Below are positions 46,110 through 58,100 of a stretch of DNA of 64,000 nucleotides, piece by piece; position 1 is the stretch's first letter, and each line of letters starts with the position of its first letter. Position numbers and translations under genes: made by a program. The notes under the pieces are model-generated. The model saw nothing but the letters and a program-made list of their open reading frames with translations, was not told the origin of the DNA and searched no databases. The DNA comes from Cinclus cinclus (Eukaryota; Chordata; Aves; Passeriformes; Cinclidae), in contig NC_085071.1 of NCBI RefSeq assembly GCF_963662255.1, positions 905,201 to 969,200 on the forward strand, given 5' to 3'.

Positions 46110-49100
46110 ATGCGGAGCGCCCGGGCGCTGCTGCTCGCCCTCGCCCTGCGGGTCTACGCGCTGGACACCGAGACGCCCGCCGGTAGGAACGGAGCGCGGT
46201 GTTTGCGCCGGGGAGAGGGGGTCCTGCTCGCTCGGTGCCTGCTCCGGGGCTCCATCGCCCTCGGTGCGCGGAGGGTCCCGCCCGTCCCGCCGCCACCTGT
46301 TCCCACTGGAGGGTCCCCGAGCTGCCTCGGGATCCGCGTCCCCCGTGAAACCACCTGGATCCCGCTTCCTTCCCCTCTGAGAGTCGGCATGGGGTGGGTC
46401 CTGCCGCCTCCGGGCCCACCGCCCCGCTGCCACCGGCTAAGTTTTCCCTGCCGGTGTTGCGGTGGCCGGGGGGTCTCGGCGGCGTCCCCACCCCGAGGAT
46501 GCTCCACCGAGCGCGGCCCCGCGGCTCCCGCTCACTCCCGGTACCGGGGTCGCCGTCCGAGCCCCCCTTCCGCCGCACCCCGGGAGGGAAAACTTCCCCG
46601 GTGGCGGCCGGGGGAGGGCGGGCGAGAGGAGCTCCTGTGCCGGTGCCCGGAGCGCGGCGGAATCCCGGTGGTTTCACTGGGGGTCCCGATGGGAAGCCGG
46701 GGACTCTCCGGTAGGAACAGGTGGCGGCCGCGGCGGCTCCGGTCGCAGCCTGCCGGCTCTCGTTGTGCCGCAGGCATACTGGGGGTGTTGTACCGAAATA
46801 CGATCGACCGATTAATTTGATTTGATTAATTTACATATTTTAATTTTTCCCCTCCTTCCCCTGAGCACCGCGGCACCGAGCTCTGTGCCCCCTGGGACCC
46901 CCCAGGCAGGGGCTGGGGAAGGGCTGGTGTTGGGGGGGACGATGAGTCGCTCCCGATCCCTTCGGGAAGCTGGAACGGGGTTGGATGCTGTGGGGAATGG
47001 AAATATGGAGCTCCCGAGGTGCTGCCGGGGACTGCGAGTGCTTTTTGGGAGAAACCGAGCCATGAGGGAACTGGGAGTGGGTGCCTCACTCCAAGGGGTC
47101 CCTGGTGCTGTCACCTCCAGCTTCTGGGTGATGCTGATCACGTTAAAGTGTATTTTTGCCTAGTTCTTTGGGTTTTTAGCTTTAAATCCAAGCTGCTCAC
47201 CTGCACGCAGCCCCTATGGTGGTGCATTGATTTTGGTTTTTTGGGCAGTGGCATTTCTCCAAAGATTATAAATAGTGACACCCATCAGCAAAAAACAAGC
47301 AGCGGCTGACCCGTATGGTGGGGGATGGATTGGAGGGGGGTTGAGAGGCGATGGGTGGGGGGGATGTGAAGCCGTTGAGGCTCCCCCGGCTCATGCAGGG
47401 TGGGGGAAATGGGGAGGGAATGGATTTTCAGTTTGGGAGGGGGGAGAGGTTATGTGCTGGGGGAGCTGCTCTGAGCTTCGGGGCTGAGCAGGGGGTGATG
47501 GGGAAGCTGAGGCACGGAGCTGGTAGGGGGCTCAGTGCTCCGTTGCAGTAAGGGACCTCTGTCCCCCCCGTTTCAGAGGGGGCGTTTGGGGTTTACTGCT
47601 CCCCAGCCTTGGTGTATAGTGCTCTGGTGGCTCTCAGGGCTGAGCTACTGCAGCCTGTGAGGGGCTGGAGGGGCAGTGGTGGGGACGCATTTGGGGGCTT
47701 TGTGGGGAGGATCCCCATCCTAAGCAAACCCTTTTCCCTCGGTGGGTTCCCTTTGCTGCAGGACAGCATTGGCGAAGGGCAGGATCGAGCCTGCTCCTGG
47801 TGTAAATCAGGAGCTTGTTTGTTCCATTTCCCTGGCAGATGCAGAGCAGGCTCAGCTCCGCAGTGGAGCCGAAGGGACTGGATCCGGCTGGAGGTGAGGG
47901 GTCTGCTGCTCCCTCACCACCCACCACTTCCCCCCCCCGGGCTCTGCTGCAGGCTGCTTTTCACCTGGATCTGCTGTTTGCTCCTGCTGATGTGGCTTGG
48001 CCGGCTGTGGGGAGGTTGCCCGGCTCGTCCCTGGGGCTGCACAGTGGGCAGGACTGGCAAAAATATTTAAGCCATTTGCACGTGCTGTGGGCCGCTAGGG
48101 AGGACCAGCTGCTTGTCTCGGTGGATATTTTCAGAATATGGGGCTTTTTAGCTGTGCCTTTGCGAAGAATGGGTGTGATGTGGTCCCTTCTACAGGTGGG
48201 GAAACTGAGGCACAGGGAGGAAGGCGGGTGCCCTGGTCACAGTCCCCCACAGCGTTAGGGTGTTGTTTGCTTCTTCCTGCAGCCTTCAAACTTCTTGTTG
48301 ATGAAGGTTTCGCAGTGACTGAGCTGCTGTGGCTGCCGGCTCGTTGTGCTTGTCACAGAGGGGACCTGGCTGGTGTTGGGAGGCACTGGCTGACCCCCCC
48401 AAACTGAGAGGTGTGGGGCTCGTGTGGTATCAGCAGTCTGGGATGGGGACCTGTGCTTGGTACCAGCAGCCTTTGTCAGCCCCATCTCTCCTCCCTGGGC
48501 TCCCTGCAGCAGGACACGGAGCCTTTCTCTGCTGGAAGCCCGTGGCCGGGAGCCGCTTGGCTCGCAGGGCTCCGCGCTGGGCCCGGGGGCAGGAGGTTGT
48601 TCAGGCTCAGGTATTTCCCTCCGCTTTTTGCCTTCCCTGCCAGGAAAGGTGAACGCGGGACTTGGGGGCGTGCTGGGGGCATGATTGGTTCAGTGATGTT
48701 TCCCAATTCAAATAATTCCATGGTGAGGTGCACTCTGTTTCTCCGTGTTGCAGCCCAAGAATTCAGCGATGAGCTGCTCGGGGTCCCAGCCCGTGCTCCC
48801 GGGCTGTTTTCCGGCGATGGGCACGCACAGCCGCGGTGCTGCGTGGCACTCCTGCCGGAATTATGCGGAAGTTGTTTGCGCTCGGCTCCGACTTCGTTAG
48901 CAGCAATTAAGCAAATACAATATTTGGGTTTGCAGCTTCCACTTGGGAGGTTGGGATTGCCAGGGAGCACTGGACTGGGGCTGGTGGTGTCTCCGGGGGT
49001 ACTCAGACTGCTTGGGGGGGCTGGGGGCTGTTCTGCCGCCTGTGGTGACCGGCTGGGGTCAGGCAGGGGGGACGGCCCCCTCGAGCGTCCCTGTCCCCGC

Positions 49101-52100
49101 GGGACAGCGCTGGCAGAAGGTGGCACGGGTGACCCTGACCCCGACGCGGCGGCGCTGTCGCGGTCGAGTGAATGGGAACAGCCGAGCAGACGCCGCTCCC
49201 GCGGCCTGGATTGGGGTCGGGAGCGGGGCAGCCCCGGCACGTTAACGGCCACAGGGCTCGGGAGCTGCTGGGAGAAGGATGAGCAGGGGATGCTCGGGGA
49301 AGGGGGCTCAGGAGCAGGGGTGTCCTCGGATGCTGCTGGGGTACGGTGTCCGTGTTTTGTGCCCTCCAGGTGCTCAGGTGCCCGATGCTGCTCTTCCAAG
49401 CGCTTTTCCCGGTGTTTGTTTCCCTCCGTGGACTCTCGTATGCCAAGGCATTTTTATTCTCCCCACCCCGCCTTCACCAAGCACATAAAATGTGCGAGAA
49501 CGTTACACTTTCCTTGTCAGCTTGTTTCAGGCTGCGTTTCCCCTTCCCTCCCCCCCCCCCCCCCCCCCCCTTGTCTATTCTGCTGTGCCAGGGAAGAAGC
49601 TCTTTCTCTTGTTTGCTCCTGTGTGTGTTTTTAATGCCCTGGGAATGCCATGCCCTTTCCCAGAGCTCCCAGACAGTGCAAACACCCTTGAGGTTCCTAT
49701 GTCGGGATGCTCTGGAAAATCCTGTTGACATGCCCAAGTGTGCCCAGGGCAGAGGTTTCTGGCTCCCAAGGCCTTGGCTCTCCAGTGTGTGCAGAGGGAC
49801 ACTGCAATGTGGTAGATTTTCACCATGCATGAGGGAGAAGCAGAATTTAGGGAGGCTCCAAGTGATGCTGGATGGACTTATCCCTCTGGCTCTGTATCTG
49901 CAGCTCCATGGTGGAGCCTGGCAATGCCTGTTTTTCTTCTCCCCATCAAGACTTGCAGTTGCATTTGGTTCATTTTCACCCTTTCTTCTTGTTCCAAAAC
50001 TCCTGTTTCGTGTTTTTCCTCTGGGTGCTGGACCTGCCCTGGCCCCAGGAACAAGAGTGCTGGTGAGTCACCTCCTGGCCTGAAATGCACATTTTCCCCT
50101 TTATTATCCAAACTAAGACAAACCAGCCCTATTCCAGCTTCCCTGGGATCTTTCCCAGAATAAAGCCTATCAGGATCTGAACCCTTGGGGAGGAGGGACA
50201 CCCCCTGGAAGACCAAGGCAGGTGCTTGTTGGTGGCTTTAACCCCTGTCCTGGCTTTGACAACCTCCTTGCTGTCTGTTGATGTTGGTTTTTCCCTTGAC
50301 TACACCTGAGATGGAGCTTTTCCATCACTTCATCACACAGTCCTTGCTCTGCAGAGGGGCTGGGAGCTCTGAGCACCCCGAAATTCCTCATAACAATGTT
50401 CTCCTGGCTGCAGTCCCTCTGCAGGGATTTGCTGCTTTGTTTTGGGCAGTCATGCGAGGGTTAAGCACAAGGGGCTGGAGGCAGAGGAAGGCAAATCCCT
50501 GCTGCATCCCTGGGAGCTGGGAGGTAGCACAGGCTCTGGAGAGCCTTATCAACATGGCCCTGCCATCTGCCTGCTAACCTCCATAAATAAGCTTTTTAAT
50601 AATCTATTATTATCATGCACTGTAATTGTCTTATTAGACATATCTGGGAACCTTTAGTTACTGCATGATTTAATGTCAAGATTCCCAAACCTCTTCTTCC
50701 CCATGGCAGCTTGGGATTTGCTTTGCAGCTTTCCTTGGATCCTGCTCTCCCATTTCATCCTGGAGACCCCTCTTTGTACTTGGTGAAACTGAGGCTTTCC
50801 CCTCTGGACAAGAAGGATTCCCAACAATTAATCCCCTGGAGCTAATTGCCTCCTTGTTGTCAGTCTCAAAATAAGTATGTCCTGAAGATGGAGCTTTTCC
50901 TTTCTGCTGCAGGTGGCCTGGCAGGAGCTGCTGTTGCTTTTGCCCGTGCTGGGATGGATATGGGGGGGTGATGGGGTGGGGAAGGGGTGCCAGCCTGTAG
51001 CTGCCTGGCTGGAGTGGTCCTGGGGACAATGCATCTGCTCGTCTTCGCTGGGTGAAGGGCGTTTCAGGGGAGTGGCTGTGGAGCTGGCAGGTGTCAGAGG
51101 GACTTCCGTGGGTGTTCCTGAGCTGTTGCTTTCCTGGCCCTGGGAGTGGCAGGGTTCTGCACCCTCTGCCTGGATCAAAAGGCAAAGTCCAGCTCTCCAG
51201 CTGCTAGAAGGCAAAGGCAGAGAGCTCTTGCCTATGGAGCAGCCCTTTCCCCCTCCCTACTGACAGCACTGGGGGCTCACATGTCAGCTGCCCTTTGTGG
51301 CTGTTATTTTATGTATTTTTTTAAAATCAGGAGTGTTGTTCCTGCTTGTTGGGTGGTTATTGTCTGCAGCTCATTCCCAGCTGCTTGTGTGCTGCTCCAG
51401 GTCCTGTCTGGGTGTCACAGCCCAGGTGTGTAGCTCCTGCCTGGGCACTGGTGGGGGGGAACATGTTTCCTGCATGTTTAAGGGACCCAGACTGTGCACC
51501 CCAATTTCTCCCACCTGGAGAGTGAATCCAAGCGTGGGTTGTGGCAAGCCAGGCTAGGGTTGTCCCTGTTTCCTGTGCCTGGAGGCCTCTGCCAGACTCC
51601 AGTTTTGGGTGCTGGTGCTCTGCTCGCTGCAGGAGCAGGACAGCAGAACTCCCCTGTGCCATGGGGTGTTGAGGGATGCAGGGGCTGTTCCTGTGTGTCC
51701 CTGGCCACTGGGATGCTGGTTGCTCTGGAGAGGAGACTGGGCTGCAGTGGAAATGCCAGGAATGCAATGCTCCTGCAGTTTGGGGCTCGGTGGGGTCTCG
51801 GTGTGTCACCTTGACTCTGTGTGACAGATTGACAGCTGGAAGGAGCCTCTTGACTGGCTTTGGCCATGAATTTGTTATTTCCTGACCATCCTGCCTCCCA
51901 GAGTACTCCAGATGTTGAGGAACAGAAGGGGGTAAGGGAGGATTCTTGGCACCTGGCTGACCCCAGTGTCCAGCAGCGGGGCTGGTGGCCCCAGCTTGGG
52001 TGGGAGGCTCTGGGCAGCCCTGCTGCCGAAAGCAAGGGGCAGGGATGTGCTTGCTATGCCCCCTGTTGCCTGGGGACCCTACTGCCCACCCAGGGTGGAC

Positions 52101-55100
52101 CCTGACTGGAAATGGGAAAGCCCCCATCCCCGACAGGGATGCAGTGGGAGTAGAGCATTGCACTGCAGCTGGGGGGGTGGGAGTATGCTGCAGCTGGAGC
52201 AACTTCCTGAATATTTTTGTCATACACAATTTTTTGATGCCTTTTTTTAATAGGGCTTGAAAAATACTGTCAAATCACTCGTGATAGGGTGGCTGTGCTG
52301 GCACAGCTCCCCCAGCTCCCTGCAGCCTTCCTGAACTGCCAGAGGGTCCATCCTTGCCTGTTCCAGTGCTGTGATGGTGCTGGGGAGCCCTAAATTAACC
52401 AATAACTGTTTTGGCTCCCTGGACACCCCATTGGCTCCAACCTTTCCTGACATCATTAAGTTAATCAGGATTGTGGCTGGGATGGGGAGGCAGGAGATGC
52501 TCTGAGGTTGAGGAATGGGGACATTAATGATCTGATGAATCTTAACAAGGCCACTGTCCCCATGGCCCTGCTCAGGAGACAAGCCCTGGTGACCCCTGGG
52601 TGTTTGAGCCTGTGTGCTGTTTTGTGCTGGAGGCCTTCAGCCTAATGAGCCCAGTTAGCTGAGCTGAGGCTCTGGTCCAGAAGGACACCCAGAGCAGGAT
52701 GTCAGCAGACATGAGTGGTGGCCAGTCTAGAAGAGGAGATGAATCACTTGCTGTGGCCCAGCTGCTCCCCCAGAGAGAGGGTCTTGACTTTAGGGCGCTG
52801 CCTGAGGGGTCTTCCTGCTGTGTCCTGACAGGAGATGTGGGAATGGCGTTTCTCCAGAGGGGACAGAACACTGCAGAGGAGGCGAGAGCAGGTGCAGGGA
52901 TTGACTCCAGCCAACTGCATTTCCTTGCTTGGGTAGATTTGGAGGTGTCTGTGGAGCTGCTGTGGTTTTGGGGGTGCTTTGTAGGACTCCTCAGAGTGCA
53001 GTTCCCTCTCTTTCCTGTGCTGAGTGAGCCTGGAGCCTTGGCTTCCTCCAAAAAGCTGCTATGGTGGAGGGTTCAACAGTAGCAATTTTCAAGGCTGGTC
53101 AGGAAGTCCAGGCAGATCCATCCAAGGATGGTGTCTCCTCTAAAGCTCTTCCCTGCTGCTGGCAGCCCAGCTGTGGGAATGAGGACCTGTCACAGCCCCA
53201 CACACCCTTGGGTGCCAGGTCTTCATCCCCTGCCTGTTAGCAGAAGTAAGCTGAAACCCTGAGCAATTAGCTGCATAAATGCTCCTTCCTTAACTACCAG
53301 GTGCTTCAATGTGGCTAATTGAATTAGTGCAGGTAGGTGATCCTGGGCACCTCAAGGTCTTCACTGGGACATCTGCTTCTGTGGTTTTGGTGCCAATGGG
53401 GCACCTGCCTCTGCACCCTGTGGAGGTGGGTGCTGGAGCTTTCCAGTGTGTTTTTTGGGGAAGGAGCAGCTTGGGAGTGACTTTGGAAGCCCCCCAGTGC
53501 CAGGGCAGACTCTTAACTCTCCCTGTGGTGCAGGTTAGTGCTCTTCTGGGGCTCTTCCCAAGGACTCTCTTATTTCTGTTATTATTTCTACTTATTTTTA
53601 CTGTTTTTTCATCTGTCTGCTGAGTGATAATATCCCATTGATTTTCTGCAGCCAGCAACCAACCTGCTTTCCCTGGATTATAACAATATTAAACTAAAGC
53701 AGTGCATCTCCACACTGGGCTATTTCTCTTTATATCAGCTGAACTTTTTATTTAGTCTCTCACTCCTGTCTAGGGAGCTGCTGGCTCTGAATGACATTTC
53801 TCAGTGCAAGAGGGCTGTCTCCTGCCTTCCTTCCCACGGAATGGTGGCAGCAGCTGGTCTTGGATGGGAGCTGGGATCTGTCCTGGGGCAGGATATGTGC
53901 AGTGAGGAGATGGAAGGTGATGAGCACTGGGATTTCATGGTTCTCCCATGGGGTTGCAGGGTGTTGTGTACACTTCTAGCACTGCAGGGACTCTTCAGTC
54001 ATTCCTGCACACTTAGTGTAATCCCAGAGTTTTTGCTGGAGTGGGCTGAGGGTGCTGCAGGTCAGGGTGAATGGATGTCCAAGCCAGTGCTGACTGGGGT
54101 GGCTGAGCCAAATTCACAGACTGATAAACCATGGTAAAACTGGTAAAAACAAACCTTTTTCTGGACTTGATTTGCCTTTTCCTTACCTTTGCCTGGCTGA
54201 GGGGTGCCTGGCATGGTCCCCAGAGCTGTGGCAGACCTGCTGGGCACAGGGCTCCTTTTCATTCCTCCCATGAAGGCTCCTGCCTGTAACCTCCCATTGC
54301 ACGGCAGAGGTTGGGGCAAGCCCTGGTGATGGATGTACCCACGTCACACATTGTCACCTTCCAGCCCCGTGTCAGCCCACACTGCTGTTCCTGGCTCTGC
54401 TGGTGGCATGGAAGGAGGAGGAGGACGGTGACCTGGATTTTGCGTGGCACTGAGCTTCATTCTTCTTCCTGCCACCTTTATCCTGCCTGGGGCTGGCTGG
54501 GGCTCTGGGCATGGTGGGGATGCTGTGGCCCTATCACAGGGTGGGGGCTGAGGACTCTCTGGCTCTCTTCTCTGCCCTGAAAGCCATGAATGACCCTCGG
54601 AGCTGCCTCCTGAGGCCCTCTCAGTGCTGACACGTGCTCTACCCCAGGGCTTTGGTGGTGCTGTTTTGTCCTTGGGTAGCTGCTTTTCCTGCCTGAATTC
54701 GTGCCAAAGGAGCATCTCCATGTCCTCAGGCATCCCCTGAAAGCAGCGTGTGCCCCTCAGAGCTCATAGTCCTGGTCTCTCTGGGTCCCTGGGCACGTGG
54801 GGTGGATGGTCCTCAGCAGGGACCTGGAGGACCTGATAATAATAAAGGAGCCAGGGGGAGAAATGAGCTTTCTTCCCCCTGCCTTTTCCGGTTTTTGATT
54901 TGTTCCCATTTTTTTTTCCCCCTAAGGTGTCACACAGCTCCGCAGCCCGCGAGCTGTTATTGCACAGGGAGTGATCAATAACAGAAGGATGGGGGTTTCC
55001 AAAGGTTTCCTACCTTGTTTTTCTTCCCACAGAGTCCAAGAGGCAGCACTGATGACGTTAATTAAGTGATGGTTCATTATTAAAGCACTTGTGCTGCGGG

Positions 55101-58100
55101 TTAGTGGTCTCCTGGCTGTGCAGCTCGAGGGTGTTTTTGTGCTGCAGGACCTCTCTTGAGCAGGGTTTGAGTGATGCTGGTCCTTCCTTGGGAACAGCAC
55201 TGTCTGGATCTGGGTGCTGGGCACAAGCAGCCCTTGGATGGGATGTTAAATCCCCACATTCCCTCTGGGCATGGAGCTAAAACCTCCTGGCTTGTGTCCC
55301 ACAGCATCTCCAGAGCATCCAGGGAGGTGCACTCCAGGGAGACATTCCTGGTGCCACCTGCAGCACCCTGGTCCCAGGAGTGCTGATCCCCCTGGAGCTA
55401 AGAGCATATGGAGCTTCAGTTGGCAGCTGGATTTGCCCCAAGGAAGGATTCTTGCAAGATTAATTATTCTCCCTTTGCTTTAAAATGCACTTTTACCACA
55501 CAGTGATGTATGGCACACTTGGTCCTTGCCCAAACACGAGCCATCCCTGTGGCATTGCAAACTCTTTGGAGTTGTATTTTCCCAGTTGTATTTGCTTCAA
55601 AATACCTGTAGTGAATCCAGATTTGCCAATTCTCTCCCATCCCTGGGGTTCCTTGGGGGCTGCTGGGACTGGGTACTCACTACAGGAGGTTTGACAACTC
55701 CTTGGGGACCTGCAGGTAAAAGCCATAGAAAGTCTTCACCAGTAAAAAAAAATAAAAGGATAAAAAGAGATTTGTCTTCTGTAGTTGCTGGCAGATGGAT
55801 ATTGTTCTCTAGTCCTGCGTGTTCCAAACACTGAGGTTATCAGGCATAAGTGACTTATTATGCAAATCCTCCGCCTTAATATCTGGCTGCTCTCTCCCTG
55901 GAATTGCATTGGCCAAACCCCACGCGTTCCTGGAGCTGCTAATGTTTACACATTAGCTTCTCTGGCTAATATACAAGGCTTCAAGTTGCAAATTGATGTT
56001 TCTTACAGCTGAGCAAATTATTTTTCTATTATATACAATATTTAAAATTACTTGGTAACCAAAACAAACTACTGGTGAGAATTCTAATGGTGCTGCTTTC
56101 CATATTCTTCCAATCAGCTTTCATCAGGGCTGAGAAATCAGTGATATTTCTCTTAAAAGTTTCTCTTTGGCAGAAGTGGGGAGCAGAGGAGCAGGGAAGG
56201 GGTTTGTTGTCATCTCTGGGCATTGATGTACAGAAACACTGTGTTCTGCTGGTGCCCCAGGCTCTCTGTGTATGCCAAGTCCAGCTACAGAGGGATCCAG
56301 TTCCCCTTGTCCTGGGCTGGAAGAGGTTCTTCCAGTGAACTGGAATGTTTGGGCTTGGCTGTGGAGCTGTTGGTGGGGGTCCCTGTCAGTGTGAGATGTT
56401 AGGGTGCTGGCACACAGGACCCTCTCCCTGTCTAGATTTTCTCACTGACATGGATTTTTCAGTGCCAAACAGCCCCAGCCCCTGTAACATCCCAGCCCTT
56501 GGAGTCTGAGCCCCCTGCAGATGGAAACGATCCCGTATCCCTTAACCTTGCCTGGGAGCCTGTGGGGTGCTGCGTACAGGGTCTCACTGGCTGAAAAGTG
56601 CATCTACTTTTAGATGAGTTGCAGAACGTGCTCTCTGTTCCCTGTGTCTGCTGGCATCCGGAGGAAAGTAACTCCCAGTGTTTCCTTCCTGGGGCACATT
56701 CCTGTAGGAGTGTGCCAAGGAAGGCACCTTTAAATAGCAGCTGGGATCTGGGAGGCGGAAGGCTGGCTGTGCTCTGGGGGTGCTGGGGAAGGGATGTCAC
56801 CTTGCCGGGATCTGCTGGAGCTGTGGTTCTGTATCCCAGCAAACCCAGCTCCCCAGGCTCTCTGCCATCCCTGGGGTGATCTCGGGCTGCCAGTGTTCTG
56901 GGACTGCACCACATCGCCTCTGTGCCTTGCTTTCCCCATTTGCAGCAGCTCGTTGACTGTTTACCTGGTGTAGAAAGCTTCATCCTTTGGTGCAGACAAA
57001 GAGTGTCTTCCTCACTTGTGTGTAGGAGGAGAGGTAATGGGTGTGATAGTTTGAGGATGTACAACTGTGAAGCCTCTGTCTCTATCCCTTCTTTCTGGGA
57101 TGCTCTGGAATCCAGTGGGAACTCTGGATTTGATGGCAGGAGAGCTCTGTTCACCTCTGCCACATCTTGGTGTGGTCATATGATGGTTTCACTCTGAAGG
57201 GTGTTTGCCCTTGGCTGCCAGGCCAGTGTGTCATGTCCTGTGGGTACCTGAATCCTCCCCATTTCCTGCTGAGAATTACTTGGGGTGGAGGACTGGAGTG
57301 GCTGGAAAAGTCCAGGGATAAAAAAAAATTACCTTAACTCTGAAAGATGACCAGTGTTATCTCCCCTGGCTGGTGCCTGTGCCATGGGATGCTGTGGCTT
57401 GTGCTCCCAAGATGCTGCACCCTGGAGATGGCCATGGGGCTGATCCAGTCTTGGCTAAGCCTGAGTAGGAGCAAAATGGACTTTTTCCCATCAGGACTGG
57501 GTGTCCTGGGTGGCTGCACTGTATTTTGTAACCCTGGGGAAACAGCACTTGCTAAAGTTTTGGTATGAGTCCATTTTTCATAAAGCCTGTCCCCATTTTG
57601 GGACATTATTGGCATACCATTTCCCATCAGATGATACCCCTGAGGGTCTTGGGTGGGGGGAGCACAATCCTGTCATCCCGGATGATGCCAGCCTGTGATC
57701 CCAATCCCAGATGGTGCTGGGCTTCCCTTTGGCACAGGAGCCTTCTCAAGGCTGCTCGATAAAAGGCAAGTGAAGCCATGGATCATGTCCTGTGGTGCAG
57801 GAGGTTAAACAGGAAAAGGTTTTAAGTGTGTAATTAACTTGGAAGCAAGAGCAGCGTAGACTCTGTGGATGAAAGAGCGCGGGGTGGGCTATGGGCAGGC
57901 GGCCACGTTTCTTGGTGGCCATGGAGAATTAATTAGATGCTGTCCTTTGTACTTGGCTGTTTGGTCTTTCTTTTCCTCCCTCTTCTTTGTGAATCACTAG
58001 TCCCTCTCCTCCCCAGATTTCTTCCTCTCCATCCCTGTAGAGGGGGATACTGAGTGGAAGCTCAGTAAGCTCTGAAGGAAGTATACTTCCTTCTCCCTTG

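Noticed and set aside
48411..49634. 407-codon plus-strand open frame in PTPRU intron 1, with a 307-codon minus-strand frame (48476-49399) over it
   Set aside because: Low-complexity Gly/Ser/Pro/Arg content in a GC-rich region, long on both strands at once, no domain, no splice or promoter support.
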